A stretch of 64,000 nt of DNA from UBA1952 sp965246765 (GTDB taxonomy: Bacteria > Bacteroidota > Bacteroidia > Chitinophagales > Chitinophagaceae), in assembly GCA_965246765.1 (NCBI GenBank), contig CBDFFJ010000005.1, positions 806,001 to 870,000 on the forward strand. The letters are read 5' to 3'. This document shows positions 52,065 to 61,064 of this stretch, in pieces; positions within the stretch are counted from its first letter, which is position 1; every line of letters starts with the position of its first letter. Position numbers and translations under genes: made by a program. Below the pieces are notes generated by a model, which saw nothing but the letters and a program-made list of their open reading frames with translations, made no database searches and was not told the origin of the DNA.

Positions 52065-52462
52065 CCGGCAGCCCGCCGCTATCTTCCGGCGGATAGTTGA
52101 AGCATGCCGGCAGTTAGTCAGGCGTTCCGGCAAAAAGCCGGCATCTCCCGGCAGGCAGCAGGGCCGTTCCGGCAAAAAGTAGCCTCGGTCCGGTAAAAAG
52201 TTACCTCGTTCCGGTAAAAGGTAGCCTCGTTCCGAAACCGGAACGAGGCTACCACCCGGCGGGCCGAACCAGCTTTCCAGCGAAAAAAGCCGGCTTTCCG
52301 GCGAAAAGAGCCGGCTTTCCGGCGGAACGAGGTAACTATCCGGCGGAAAGGGCCGGCATTCCAGCGAAAAGAACCAGCTTTCCGGCGAAAAGAGCCTGCG
52401 AATCAGCGAAAAGCGCTAACGAGCCGCCGGAAAAGCCCGGCCATACAGCGAATGACGACGAC
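52065..52462. repeat. Degenerate 21-bp-period tandem array C
   Basis: A CCGGC-like anchor recurs at 52065, 52086, 52107, 52127, 52148, 52169, 52190, 52211, 52232, 52256, 52277, 52298, 52319, 52340, 52361, 52382, 52403, 52424 and 52445. That is 19 units, with spacing 21 except one 20 and one 24. A typical unit is CCGGCGAAAAGAGCCGGCTT plus T. Each carries an A-run after the anchor, and GCCGG/CCGGC pairs can fold across unit joints. Confidence 0.88.
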
Positions 52463-52543
52463 CGGGCACAAAAACGGGTTGACCCCGCGCTGGCGCAAGA
52501 TTGACGCGCGGCATCTTGTGCCTGCCCACATGGGCAAGCCCCC

Positions 52544-52580
52544 GACCTGGCAAGTTTTTCCGTTCGGGGCTTGCCAGGTC
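52544..52580. repeat. Hairpin before the small lipoprotein gene
   Basis: GACCTGGCAAG (52544-52554) and CTTGCCAGGTC (52570-52580) are perfectly complementary. A second small hairpin TGCCCA/TGGGCA precedes it at 52523-52536. It lies four bases before the TACCTTCC box. Confidence 0.7.
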
Positions 52581-52584
52581 TATC

Positions 52585-52592
52585 TACCTTCC
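52585..52592 (+). promoter_or_regulatory. Possible -7 box for the small lipoprotein gene
   Basis: TACCTTCC, six of eight to TAnnTTTG, four bases before the ATG at 52597. Confidence 0.35.
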
Positions 52593-52596
52593 GCCA

Positions 52597-52722
52597 ATGC
52601 TTCGCCCCGCCCTGCTTCTTCTTTTTATCCTCCTCCTCAGCGCCTGCGCCGCGCATAAGGGCCAGCGGATATATAAGACCAAACCTGCGAGCGGCTGCCA
52701 TTGCGGATGGGCGCATCCGTAG
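52597..52722 (+). CDS. Tiny lipoprotein
   Basis: 41 residues: MLRPALLLLFILLLSACAAH is a clear lipoprotein signal with Cys at 17, followed by a short tail ending KPASGCHCGWAHP with two more Cys. Family unknown. It is too short for certainty, but the signal, the promoter position and the stop before the next gene support it. It may share a transcript with the T9SS type B gene that follows. Confidence 0.5.
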   Translation: MLRPALLLLFILLLSACAAHKGQRIYKTKPASGCHCGWAHP

Positions 52723-52914
52723 CGGCGGTTTTTTTTGAAAGGATGAATGGCGGAGACCTTCTGCCCTGTGCATAAGCAGCTTGTGAAATACTGGGTTTCG
52801 CGGGTTGGGGTTCCAACCTTTGCGGCAGCAGGCCTGTCTTCCACAGGCGGGCGCATTGCATATTTCTATGATAATGCTATACCTTACGGCTCCTCACAAA
52901 CTTATATCATACTT

Positions 52915-55107
52915 ATGAGTCTTTGGAAATCTACCCTTACAGCGGTTCTGACTTTAATGATTGGCGGCGCTGCTAAAGCGCAGCTGACGCTGGCGGATAA
53001 TATACCTGCGGCGGCACTGGTGCAGGATCTGGTGGGTAAGGGCATCACGGTTACTAACCCGGTGCTCACCTGCGCTGCCGGAGCGAGCGGCACCTTTTCT
53101 ATTGCGGGAACGAACCCGCTGGGCATCAGCAAGGGCATTGTGCTGACTACGGGTAAGGTGATAAGCGATCCGGCAACGTTTGTGCAGGGGGTGGACGGCC
53201 CGCAGGTTACCACATTTGCGTCGGGCTGCAACCAGCCTGCGGTTGATGCGATACCGGAGCTTACGGTTCTTGCGGGAAATCCTACGCATGATGCCTGTAA
53301 GCTGGAGTTTGACTTTGTGCCGGATGGAGATAGCCTGGTGTTCAATTATGCGTTTGGCTCAGAGGAGTATGATGCCTACTCCTGCACTGGCTTTAATGAT
53401 GTGTTTGCCTTCTTCCTGTCGGGGCCGCTCATTACGGGGGCGCCAAATATTGCGCTTATTCCCGGCACCAATATTCCGGTGACCATTAATTCCACTACGG
53501 ACCCGGCAATAACGATGCCTGGCAGTCTTACGGCGTGTACGGCCATGGGGCCCGGCTCGCCCTTCGCACAGTATTATAATGACAACTCTGCGGGCACGAT
53601 GATCAGCTATTACGGGCTTACGAAGGTGCTGACGGCGCGCGCAAAAGTGATTCCCTGCACCACGTACCATATAGTGCTGGCCATAGCAGATGCGGGCGAT
53701 TGCATCCTGGACAGCGGTGTGTTTCTGGAAGCCAACAGCTTTTCTTCTAATAATGTGAAGCTGAGCATTTCCAATCATCTTGGCGTCAACTATCCTTATC
53801 TCGTGGAGGGCTGCGGTGTGAGCACTATTACTGCTACACGGCCCAAGGCCCTTACTTATGCGCAGACCATTCACCTGTCTTACGGCGGCACCGCCACGCG
53901 CGGCGCGGATTATTTCAATATGCCGGACAGCCTGACTATTCAGCCGGGCGACACGACTGCGTTTGCTGTGCTGGCGCCTGTACAGGACAATATCCGGGAG
54001 CCCGATGAAACGATTATAGTGCGTGTGCTGAATCCCTGCACGCTGATGCCTATAGACAGCATTGAGGTGCTGGTGAAGGATTATCTGCCTTTCACCCTTA
54101 TTGGCGATACGGCTATATGTCAGTATGATTCTGTGCAGCTGATTGCGGACGGCAACACGCCCGACGACAGCGAGTGGGTATGGAACTGGCGCAGCACGCC
54201 GCAGTATCTGGGCATTGTCAACCAGGGGCGCGAGCGGGCGATTGCGAAGATTGATACCTCAACTACGTTTTTTGCCAGCGCAACCTACAAGGGCTGCACG
54301 ACGGATACGCAGAGCTTCTTTGCGCGCGTAGAGCCGCTGCCGATTGTGAACATTGTGATCCGCGAGGTAAGCGTGTGTCTGAAGGAGCCTGTGCTGATAA
54401 AAGTGGATGCGGTGAAGCCGTACTGGTTTGGCAATTATACTTACGATTGGTCGCCGGGCATTGCATTGGACGATAGTACGGTCCGCGAGCCGCACTTCTT
54501 TTCGCAGGAGCTTAAAACCTACGATTATGTGCTTAAAGTAAGCACGCCGCTTGGCTGTTCCGGCGCAGATGCGATCACCATTCATGCCCGTCCGCCGCTG
54601 CTTACGCTGAGCGCGTCTCCTTACGACACGACAATTATGTATGGCGACGAGATTCGCATTTTCGCTATGGGCGCCAAGTCTTATCAGTGGGATCCTTTGA
54701 ACAATGTTTCTGACGGGCTGCTGCCGGCTCCCTACGTGCGTCCGCTGTCGTCCACAGTCTATACCGTTACTGGTTTCAATGAATATGGCTGCAGCGATAC
54801 GCGCGCGGTGCGGATTACCGTAGATCCTTCTATGCACGACGATATTCCGTCGGCATTCACACCAAACGGTGATGGCCGCAACGATTATTTCAACGTGGTG
54901 AGCCTGAAGTACAGAAACCTGCAGGAGTTCCGTGTCTTTGACCGCTGGGGCACTGAAGTGTTTAGCACCAATAGCCCCAAGCCGGGATGGGATGGGAAAT
55001 ACAAGGGTGAGCCTTGTCCTGTAGGCGTGTATTTCTATATTATTCGCGTATCGCGGCCGGTTGGCGGCTCTTACATGTATAAAGGCGAGGTGACGCTGAT
55101 CCGCTGA
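52915..55107 (+). CDS. Secreted choice-of-anchor L protein with T9SS type B sorting domain
   Basis: 730 residues. Signal peptide MSLWKSTLTAVLTLMIGGAA then KAQ; the frame opens at 52747 but this Met fits. The N-terminal half is a choice-of-anchor L domain: VQDLVGKGITVTNPVLTCAA, GISKGIVLTTG, and FGSEEYDAYSCTGFNDVFAF. Ig-like segments follow (SLTIQPGDTTAFAVLAPV resembles a Calx-beta turn). The last 90 residues, DDIPSAFTPNGDGRNDYFNV to KGEVTLIR, are the type B (gliding-motility C-terminal) sorting domain. It is surface-bound or secreted. No PorP/SprF is next to it. Confidence 0.9.
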   Translation: MSLWKSTLTAVLTLMIGGAAKAQLTLADNIPAAALVQDLVGKGITVTNPVLTCAAGASGTFSIAGTNPLGISKGIVLTTGKVISDPATFVQGVDGPQVTTFASGCNQPAVDAIPELTVLAGNPTHDACKLEFDFVPDGDSLVFNYAFGSEEYDAYSCTGFNDVFAFFLSGPLITGAPNIALIPGTNIPVTINSTTDPAITMPGSLTACTAMGPGSPFAQYYNDNSAGTMISYYGLTKVLTARAKVIPCTTYHIVLAIADAGDCILDSGVFLEANSFSSNNVKLSISNHLGVNYPYLVEGCGVSTITATRPKALTYAQTIHLSYGGTATRGADYFNMPDSLTIQPGDTTAFAVLAPVQDNIREPDETIIVRVLNPCTLMPIDSIEVLVKDYLPFTLIGDTAICQYDSVQLIADGNTPDDSEWVWNWRSTPQYLGIVNQGRERAIAKIDTSTTFFASATYKGCTTDTQSFFARVEPLPIVNIVIREVSVCLKEPVLIKVDAVKPYWFGNYTYDWSPGIALDDSTVREPHFFSQELKTYDYVLKVSTPLGCSGADAITIHARPPLLTLSASPYDTTIMYGDEIRIFAMGAKSYQWDPLNNVSDGLLPAPYVRPLSSTVYTVTGFNEYGCSDTRAVRITVDPSMHDDIPSAFTPNGDGRNDYFNVVSLKYRNLQEFRVFDRWGTEVFSTNSPKPGWDGKYKGEPCPVGVYFYIIRVSRPVGGSYMYKGEVTLIR

Positions 55108-55136
55108 TTGCGTTATTACCGCCTGCAATCTTACTG

Positions 55137-55706
55137 CTACGGTTGGCTTATTCTTGCGCGCCATGGCACATCCTCGCCGCCGTCAAGGTGAGTTATGTAG
55201 CGTGCCAGCACAAACAGGAAGTCTGACAACCGGTTCAGATAGCTTATTGCGAGCGCCGGGATCGTTTCACCTTCTGCATACATGCTTACGCAAATACGCT
55301 CTGCGCGCCGGCATATGCAGCGGGCTACATGGGCGGCAGAAGCGGCCACGTTTCCACCCGGAATGATGAAAGAGCGCATTTCAGGCAGCACTTCATTCAT
55401 CCGGTCAATGTGTGCTTCAAGCCAGACGACGTCTGCTTCGTACAGGTCGGGCAGCTTCATCTTAATGTCCTTGTCAGGCGCGGTGGCCAGCTCGCTGCCC
55501 AGCGTGAAGAGGCGGTCCTGTACTTCGCGCAGCCAGGCGGTTATCTCTGCTCTGCCGCATAGATCGTTTACTACGCCAAGCTGACTATTCAGCTCATCTA
55601 CCGTACCATAGCTCTCAATACGAATGTGGTTTTTGGGCACGCGCACGCCGCCAATCAGCGAGGTAGCGCCTTTATCTCCGGTCTTTGTGTAAATCTTAAA
55701 AGCCAT
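55137..55706 (-). CDS. Cob(I)alamin adenosyltransferase, PduO type
   Basis: 189-residue trimeric ATP:cob(I)alamin adenosyltransferase that makes adenosylcobalamin. KIYTKTGDKGATSLIGGVRV is the ATP-binding start. ESYGTVDELNSQLGVV and the LYEADVVWLEAHIDRMNEVL helix follow, then FIIPGGNVAASAAHVARCIC with the RxAER-like CRRAERI motif, and AISYLNRLSDFLFVLARY near the end. It supplies coenzyme B12, for example to methylmalonyl-CoA mutase, and so fits the epimerase at 9.6 kb. Confidence 0.95.
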   Translation of the reverse strand: MAFKIYTKTGDKGATSLIGGVRVPKNHIRIESYGTVDELNSQLGVVNDLCGRAEITAWLREVQDRLFTLGSELATAPDKDIKMKLPDLYEADVVWLEAHIDRMNEVLPEMRSFIIPGGNVAASAAHVARCICRRAERICVSMYAEGETIPALAISYLNRLSDFLFVLARYITHLDGGEDVPWRARISQP

Positions 55707-55711
55707 GAGCG

Positions 55712-55719
55712 CAAAGGTG
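55712..55719 (-). promoter_or_regulatory. -7 box for the adenosyltransferase gene
   Basis: CACCTTTG on the minus strand, five bases before the ATG at 55706. The same spacing as at the E1 gene. Confidence 0.45.
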
Positions 55720-55739
55720 GGTAGATGTTCGGCATTTTA

Positions 55740-56111
55740 TAGCTACGCTGTTATGCAAATGTGAATAACAGTCGATTGCAGATGGTAGAAGGTTTAGGGA
55801 TTGTTGGAAAAGAGCGATATCCACACATTCTGACGCCGGACTAGGAATCTTATCCTTCCCGGAAACAATTTCTTAACAATGCGGGAACGTCTCCACAGGT
55901 CAAAAGTTATCAGCCGCACGCTTGTCCACATGCCCCCATTTTATGTGGAAAGCATGCCTGCCAACAGTCATCCAGATTGGATAAGTGTAAACATGGGTGT
56001 GGATGATTCGCTTTCGGTTACTTTGTAGCTGTGGAATCAAAGTTTCTATCCACGAAGACACAGTCTTAATGATAGTAGCTTTCTTTTTTAAAAAAACAAA
56101 CAGTCATTACT
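55740..56111. other. Candidate chromosomal origin (DnaA-box-rich gap)
   Basis: No gene. DnaA-box-like 9-mers with one mismatch to TTATCCACA: ATATCCACA (55817), TTGTCCACA (55922) and TGTGGATGA (55998, reverse). With two mismatches: GTCTCCACA (55889), TGTGGAAAG (55944, reverse), CTATCCACG (56046) and TGTGGATTT (56117, reverse, inside nadA). An AT-rich run with T6 and A7 lies at 56080-56100. mnmG, a frequent oriC neighbour, is 3 kb away, and every gene from here to the right end is on the plus strand. Confidence 0.5.
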
Positions 56112-57125
56112 ATGAGTGTGGATTTCGCCGCAGCGGCATCTGACCTGGAAAAGCGTGGCTTCCTTGACTTGCCGATTGACCCGACACTTGATATTTTTGA
56201 GGAGATAGCACGATTGAAGAAGGAGAAGAATGCGGTAATCCTGGCTCACTATTACCAAGAGCCCGACATACAGGATATCGCAGATTTTATTGGCGACAGT
56301 CTTGGCCTTGCTCAGGCTGCCGCAAAGACGGAAGCGGACATTATCGTCTTTGCCGGGGTTCATTTCATGGCGGAAACGGCGAAGATTCTGAATCCCGGTA
56401 GGAAAGTGCTGCTACCCGACCTTAATGCGGGATGCTCGCTGAGCGATAGCTGCCCGCCGCCGCTCTTCAAGGCGTTTCGTGATAAGCATCCCGACCACCT
56501 GGTTATATCATACATAAATTGCTCTGCAGGGATTAAAGCGCTGAGCGACATTATCTGCACTTCATCAAATGCGCAGACGATTGTCGAAAGCCTGCCGGAA
56601 GATCAGCAGATCATTTTCGCACCCGACAGAAACCTGGGTGCGTGGATTAATAAGCAGACGAACCGTCAGATGCTTTTATGGAACGGCGCGTGTATTGTTC
56701 ACGAGATATTTTCATTGGAGAAAATAAGCCGTCTGCGTATCCGTCACCCGGAGGCTAAACTGATAGCACACCCGGAGTGTGAAGATGCTGTGTTACAGAT
56801 CGCAGACTTTATCGGTTCCACCACTCAGTTATTGAAATATACCGAAACGAGTAGCGCTCAAAGCTTCATCGTTGCCACAGAAACCGGCATCCTTCATCAG
56901 ATGCAGCTTACTTCGCCTGATAAAGTCTTTATCCCTGCGCCTCCAGACAATTCCTGCGCGTGCAATGATTGTCCACACATGAAGCTAAACACGCTGGAAA
57001 AATTGTATTTGTGCCTGAAATATGAGCAACCAGAAATTCTTATGGAGGAGGCATTGAGGATGGCTGCAAAAAAACCGATTGACCGTATGATGGAGCTAAG
57101 CAGGCAAGCAGGGCTTATAACTTAG
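56112..57125 (+). CDS. nadA: Quinolinate synthase
   Basis: 337-residue [4Fe-4S] enzyme condensing iminoaspartate with dihydroxyacetone phosphate to quinolinate for NAD. Blocks: NAVILAHYYQEPDIQDIADF, GDSLGLAQAA, VFAGVHFMAETAKIL, LPDLNAGCSLSDSCP, CTSSNA, FAPDRNLG, and the C-terminal CACNDCPHMKLNTLEKL. The three cluster Cys are expected in AGCSL, GACIVHE/HPEC and NDCPHM, all present. nadB and nadC are not in the window. Its start codon region contains a DnaA-box-like TGTGGATTT. Confidence 0.95.
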   Translation: MSVDFAAAASDLEKRGFLDLPIDPTLDIFEEIARLKKEKNAVILAHYYQEPDIQDIADFIGDSLGLAQAAAKTEADIIVFAGVHFMAETAKILNPGRKVLLPDLNAGCSLSDSCPPPLFKAFRDKHPDHLVISYINCSAGIKALSDIICTSSNAQTIVESLPEDQQIIFAPDRNLGAWINKQTNRQMLLWNGACIVHEIFSLEKISRLRIRHPEAKLIAHPECEDAVLQIADFIGSTTQLLKYTETSSAQSFIVATETGILHQMQLTSPDKVFIPAPPDNSCACNDCPHMKLNTLEKLYLCLKYEQPEILMEEALRMAAKKPIDRMMELSRQAGLIT

Positions 57126-57203
57126 AAAAGTTTCGCCGCAGCTTATTTTTGTTTGAAGAATATTTTTTTACTTTAGCTTTTCAACAACAATTATCAAACT
57201 GCT

Positions 57204-59123
57204 ATGAGCATTTTTACTAAAAGGATTTTGATGATCTCAATCCTGACGCTGATGAGCGTAGGGATTGCATCTGCGCAATCTAACTATTATGTAGAGCCCA
57301 GGCTTCAGGTAAATGGCCCGGCTGTTATTACCGGTCCAAAGCAGTTTAACTGGAGCCAAAATCCGATATATACGACCCCTTGGGGGCGCCCGATAGACAC
57401 GGCGTACTACAATGTGCCTGTAGCAAAAGCTTATGACGAGTTGGGCGAGCTTCCGCTGACTAACGGAACAGGTAGCTTCCCGTCTCTTGTGGGAAAGTTT
57501 GCCTTGATACTTCGCGGTGGTGGTGTCACCTTCAGCCAGAAGGCGTATTACTGTCAGCAGGCGGGCGCAATCGGCGTCATCATTGTAAATCATAAGAATG
57601 GCGGTACGATTGGCATGGCGCCAACGACACCATTTTCAACTAATACCACAATTCCGGTGCTGATGATTTCGAGGGAAGACGGCTTCCCGATAAATGACGC
57701 TCTTAAGAACGGACAGGCTGTTACTATCAATCTGTCAGGCTGGGGCTTTAAATTTAATAACGACCTCGGTTTTGTGGATTATTCCCCGGCTACGCCGCAC
57801 GCTTTTTGCCTGCCGCTTTCTCAGGTGAATACGGGCACTGGCACGCCTCGCGCTTATAATTTTTATACCGGAGCATATGTGGCAAACTTTGGTACTGCAG
57901 CGCAGACAAATGTGAAGATGAAGCAGGTGCTAAGCTTCACGCCTACAGGAGGTTCCTCAAGCGTAATTTATACTGATTCAGTTGTGAGCGCGAATTTTCC
58001 TACCTTAGATTCTATTCAGGAACTTTTCTCAAATCGTTTTACCCGTCAAAATTTCACAAGTACAGGGACTCTAAATATAGACTATACTGTGGGCTCCTCA
58101 GCTACAGACCAGAACCCTTCGGATAATTCCGCCCGGTATCAACTTAAAATTACCGATTCAATATTCTGTAAAGGACGGTGGGACGATGTCCGGAATGCGC
58201 CGCTTGTTTCCTCGTCCTCTCGTTGGGCTGCCGACCAGCCGCTTGTGTGGGGACCTCTTTTTTATGTCACAAAAGGAGGTTATCGTCCAGTGAAGGCGCA
58301 GTTGGCAATTGCAGGAGATAGCGACTTATTTTCTTCTAATACACCTTCTCCTTCTGTATTAGTGTATCTATATAAGTGGAAGGATAATAACACTGACGGC
58401 TTAGTTAATGGCAATGAACTTTCTATAGTTGCCCTCGGATACAGATCAAATTTTGCTGCGACCGATTCCAGCAACAAGCCGTTTACAGTTGACCTGACAA
58501 ATGCTAAGAATAACAAGCTTATTTCAAGGCTTGAGAGCAATACTTGGTATTTTCTTGCTGCGGAGGTAGAGCATAGCTTCGCGTTAGGAACGGATAATTA
58601 TTCAAACTTCGCGACTAGAAACGTGTTGTCAATACATAAGGATTCAGCTGTAGGTACATTTCCGGAATTTTGGGCACCCAATACATCGGAAAACATTAAT
58701 TCACCTTATTCAGTTTCCACGGACACTCTTGCTAACATCCCGTATATTAATAAGTCTGTGACTTCCGCGGAACGAGTAAAATTTACGGACTTGACCGGTT
58801 TAGTCCCGGCTATGGCACTGCATATATCCAAGGATATTCCTACAGGGATAGAGATTGAAAGTCTTTCCAACGTCACTAATTTGACAATTGCTCCAAACCC
58901 CGCTAGTGAATCTGTTAATGTCAGTGTAACTTTAAACCAACCATCTAACATGGTATTAAGTGTTGTTAGTAGTGTGGGTCAAAGCTTGGCTTTTATCACA
59001 AGGAAAGGTGTCTCTACAGAGGTTTTTAGTTTGAATACGCGGTCATATCCTGCCGGAACTTATTATTTGGTTATTGGTACTGATTCAGGATCTGAGGCAA
59101 AGCAGTTTGTAATTGCTCGCTAA
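57204..59123 (+). CDS. Secreted PA-domain protein with T9SS type A sorting domain
   Basis: 639 residues. Signal peptide ending LTLMSVGIASA at residue 24. A protease-associated (PA) domain at about 60-180 shows GKFALILRGGGVTFSQKAYY, QAGAIGVIIVNHKNGGTIGM and IPVLMISREDG. A large uncharacterised beta-rich region follows, then the type A sorting domain from LTIAPNPASESVNV to PAGTYYLVIG. There is no protease domain, so the PA module may bind partners or glycans. GC content falls in its second half and stays low through mnmG and recX. Confidence 0.88.
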   Translation: MSIFTKRILMISILTLMSVGIASAQSNYYVEPRLQVNGPAVITGPKQFNWSQNPIYTTPWGRPIDTAYYNVPVAKAYDELGELPLTNGTGSFPSLVGKFALILRGGGVTFSQKAYYCQQAGAIGVIIVNHKNGGTIGMAPTTPFSTNTTIPVLMISREDGFPINDALKNGQAVTINLSGWGFKFNNDLGFVDYSPATPHAFCLPLSQVNTGTGTPRAYNFYTGAYVANFGTAAQTNVKMKQVLSFTPTGGSSSVIYTDSVVSANFPTLDSIQELFSNRFTRQNFTSTGTLNIDYTVGSSATDQNPSDNSARYQLKITDSIFCKGRWDDVRNAPLVSSSSRWAADQPLVWGPLFYVTKGGYRPVKAQLAIAGDSDLFSSNTPSPSVLVYLYKWKDNNTDGLVNGNELSIVALGYRSNFAATDSSNKPFTVDLTNAKNNKLISRLESNTWYFLAAEVEHSFALGTDNYSNFATRNVLSIHKDSAVGTFPEFWAPNTSENINSPYSVSTDTLANIPYINKSVTSAERVKFTDLTGLVPAMALHISKDIPTGIEIESLSNVTNLTIAPNPASESVNVSVTLNQPSNMVLSVVSSVGQSLAFITRKGVSTEVFSLNTRSYPAGTYYLVIGTDSGSEAKQFVIAR

Positions 59124-59137
59124 CGCGTCATCTGGAC

Positions 59138-59172
59138 TTTAGAAAGCCGGCATTATGCCGGCTTTTATTTTT
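59138..59172 (+). terminator. Terminator after the PA-domain gene
   Basis: GAAAGCCGGCAT ta TGCCGGCTTTTATTTTTT stem with a T-run. Confidence 0.85.
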
Positions 59173-59184
59173 TGATGTAAGTCG

Positions 59185-59192
59185 TAAATTTG
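59185..59192 (+). promoter_or_regulatory. -7 box for mnmG
   Basis: TAAATTTG, a perfect TAnnTTTG, only three bases before the ATG at 59196. Transcription would start at or next to the A of the start codon. Confidence 0.55.
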
Positions 59193-59195
59193 CTC

Positions 59196-61064
59196 ATGTT
59201 CCCTGAATATGATGTAGTTGTAGTTGGAGGCGGGCACGCGGGTTGTGAGGCGGCGCTTGCAGCCGGACGGATGGGTGGCAGTGTTTTGTTAATTTCTATG
59301 AACCTGCATTTGCTGGGTAGTATGAGTTGCAACCCGGCAATGGGCGGTATCGGTAAGGGCCAAATTGTTCGTGAGATTGATGCGCTCGGGGGATATAGTG
59401 GTATTGTATCCGATTTGAGTGCCATCCAGTTCAGGATGCTTAATAAGAGTAAAGGCCCTGGTATGTGGAGTCCCAGGACGCAAAATGACCGGCAGCTTTT
59501 TTCACAAGTTTGGCGTCAAGGGCTTGAGCAAGAAAAAAACGTGTCGTTTTGGCAAGACACTGTTGTTTCTCTAATTGTTTCACGTGGAACAGTACGAGGA
59601 GTGTATACTAGCTCAGGGCACGAAATAAACGCCAGATCGGTTGTAATAACGAGCGGCACATTTCTGAACGGAGTCATTCATATCGGAGCTGAGAAACAGC
59701 GAGGTGGTAGATTAGGGGAGCAAGCAGCTTATGGTCTCACTCAACAATTAGTTGACCTTGGCTTTCAAACCGAACGCCTTAAGACAGGCACACCGCCAAG
59801 AGTAGATGGGCGGACGCTTGATTATACAAAAATGGAGGTACAGTACGGAGACAACGAGATAGTTGGTTTTTCATATTTGCCGATAAGAAAGGTCAGCGTG
59901 GGAGAACAAAAAACATGTTGGATAACCTATACTTCAGAAGCAGTCCACGATGAGTTAAGAAAAGGATTTGCGGACTCGCCGATGTTTACAGGACGCATAC
60001 AAGGTTCAGGACCGAGATATTGCCCGAGTATTGAAGACAAAATAGAGCGATTCTACGATAAGAATCAGCATCAGCTGTTCATAGAGCCGGAGGGCTGGAA
60101 TACCACTGAAATCTATGTAAACGGATTTAGCACTTCCCTACCAGCAAGCGTTCAATACGAGGCATTGCGTAAAGTAACCGGGTTTGAAAATTGCAAAATG
60201 CTTCGGCCAGGTTATGCGATCGAATATGACTACTTTCCACCAACCCAATTATCCTTGTCGCTTGAAACGAAAGCGATAAGAAAACTCTACTTTGCTGGTC
60301 AAATTAATGGAACTACCGGTTACGAGGAGGCGGCTTGCCAAGGTCTATTAGCGGGTATAAATGCTTACAATTCAGTAAAAAATGACGAGCCATTGATCCT
60401 TGGCAGGGAACAGGCATACATTGGCGTATTGATAGACGATCTCGTTAATAAGGGTACAGACGAACCGTACCGCATGTTTACAAGCAGAGCTGAATACCGC
60501 ACGCTTCTGAGACAGGATAATGCTGACTTACGGCTGACAAAGATTGGCCATAAGATAGGTCTCGTTACAGATGAAAGACTGCAGCTACTTAACCATAAGG
60601 AATCATCAATCGCGAGAATTAAGGGCATCTTAAGAGCTGTAAAAATTACCCCTGAGGACGCGAAATCTGTTTTATTATCTAACAAGGTTTTTTCAGTAAC
60701 AGAAAGCGTCAAAGCGGAGAAATTATTGCTGCGGCCAAATGTCAATATTGACGACTTGATAGTCATGAGCGACACCTTAAGAGATGAGTTGTCATGTTTT
60801 CAAAAAGAAGAGCTGGAACAAGTTGAAATACAGATAAAATACGGCACCTACATTGAAAAAGAGAAAGCGTTGGTTGCCAAGATAAAAGCTCTTGAAGATC
60901 ACGAAATCCCACAAGATTTTGACTATCAAAGCATCGTTGCATTGGGAACAGAAGCAAAGCAGAAACTGACGAAAATCGCTCCGCGAACCCTGGGGCAAGC
61001 AGGAAGAATAAGTGGCATCAATCCGAGCGACATCCAGATTCTGATGGTATATATGGGTAGATAA
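59196..61064 (+). CDS. mnmG: tRNA uridine-5-carboxymethylaminomethyl synthase MnmG (GidA)
   Basis: 622-residue FAD enzyme that with MnmE modifies wobble uridine 34. YDVVVVGGGHAGCEAALAAG is the dinucleotide-binding start. MSCNPAMGGIGKGQIVREID, LKTGTPPRVDGRTLDY, RPGYAIEYDYFPPTQL, FAGQINGTTGYEEAACQGL and TSRAEYRTLLRQDNADLRLT are family hallmarks, and the C-terminal helical region ends in GRISGINPSDIQIL. The frame opens at a TTG at 59190, but the ATG at 59196 fits better. The gene overlaps recX by one base. Confidence 0.96.
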   Translation: MFPEYDVVVVGGGHAGCEAALAAGRMGGSVLLISMNLHLLGSMSCNPAMGGIGKGQIVREIDALGGYSGIVSDLSAIQFRMLNKSKGPGMWSPRTQNDRQLFSQVWRQGLEQEKNVSFWQDTVVSLIVSRGTVRGVYTSSGHEINARSVVITSGTFLNGVIHIGAEKQRGGRLGEQAAYGLTQQLVDLGFQTERLKTGTPPRVDGRTLDYTKMEVQYGDNEIVGFSYLPIRKVSVGEQKTCWITYTSEAVHDELRKGFADSPMFTGRIQGSGPRYCPSIEDKIERFYDKNQHQLFIEPEGWNTTEIYVNGFSTSLPASVQYEALRKVTGFENCKMLRPGYAIEYDYFPPTQLSLSLETKAIRKLYFAGQINGTTGYEEAACQGLLAGINAYNSVKNDEPLILGREQAYIGVLIDDLVNKGTDEPYRMFTSRAEYRTLLRQDNADLRLTKIGHKIGLVTDERLQLLNHKESSIARIKGILRAVKITPEDAKSVLLSNKVFSVTESVKAEKLLLRPNVNIDDLIVMSDTLRDELSCFQKEELEQVEIQIKYGTYIEKEKALVAKIKALEDHEIPQDFDYQSIVALGTEAKQKLTKIAPRTLGQAGRISGINPSDIQILMVYMGR

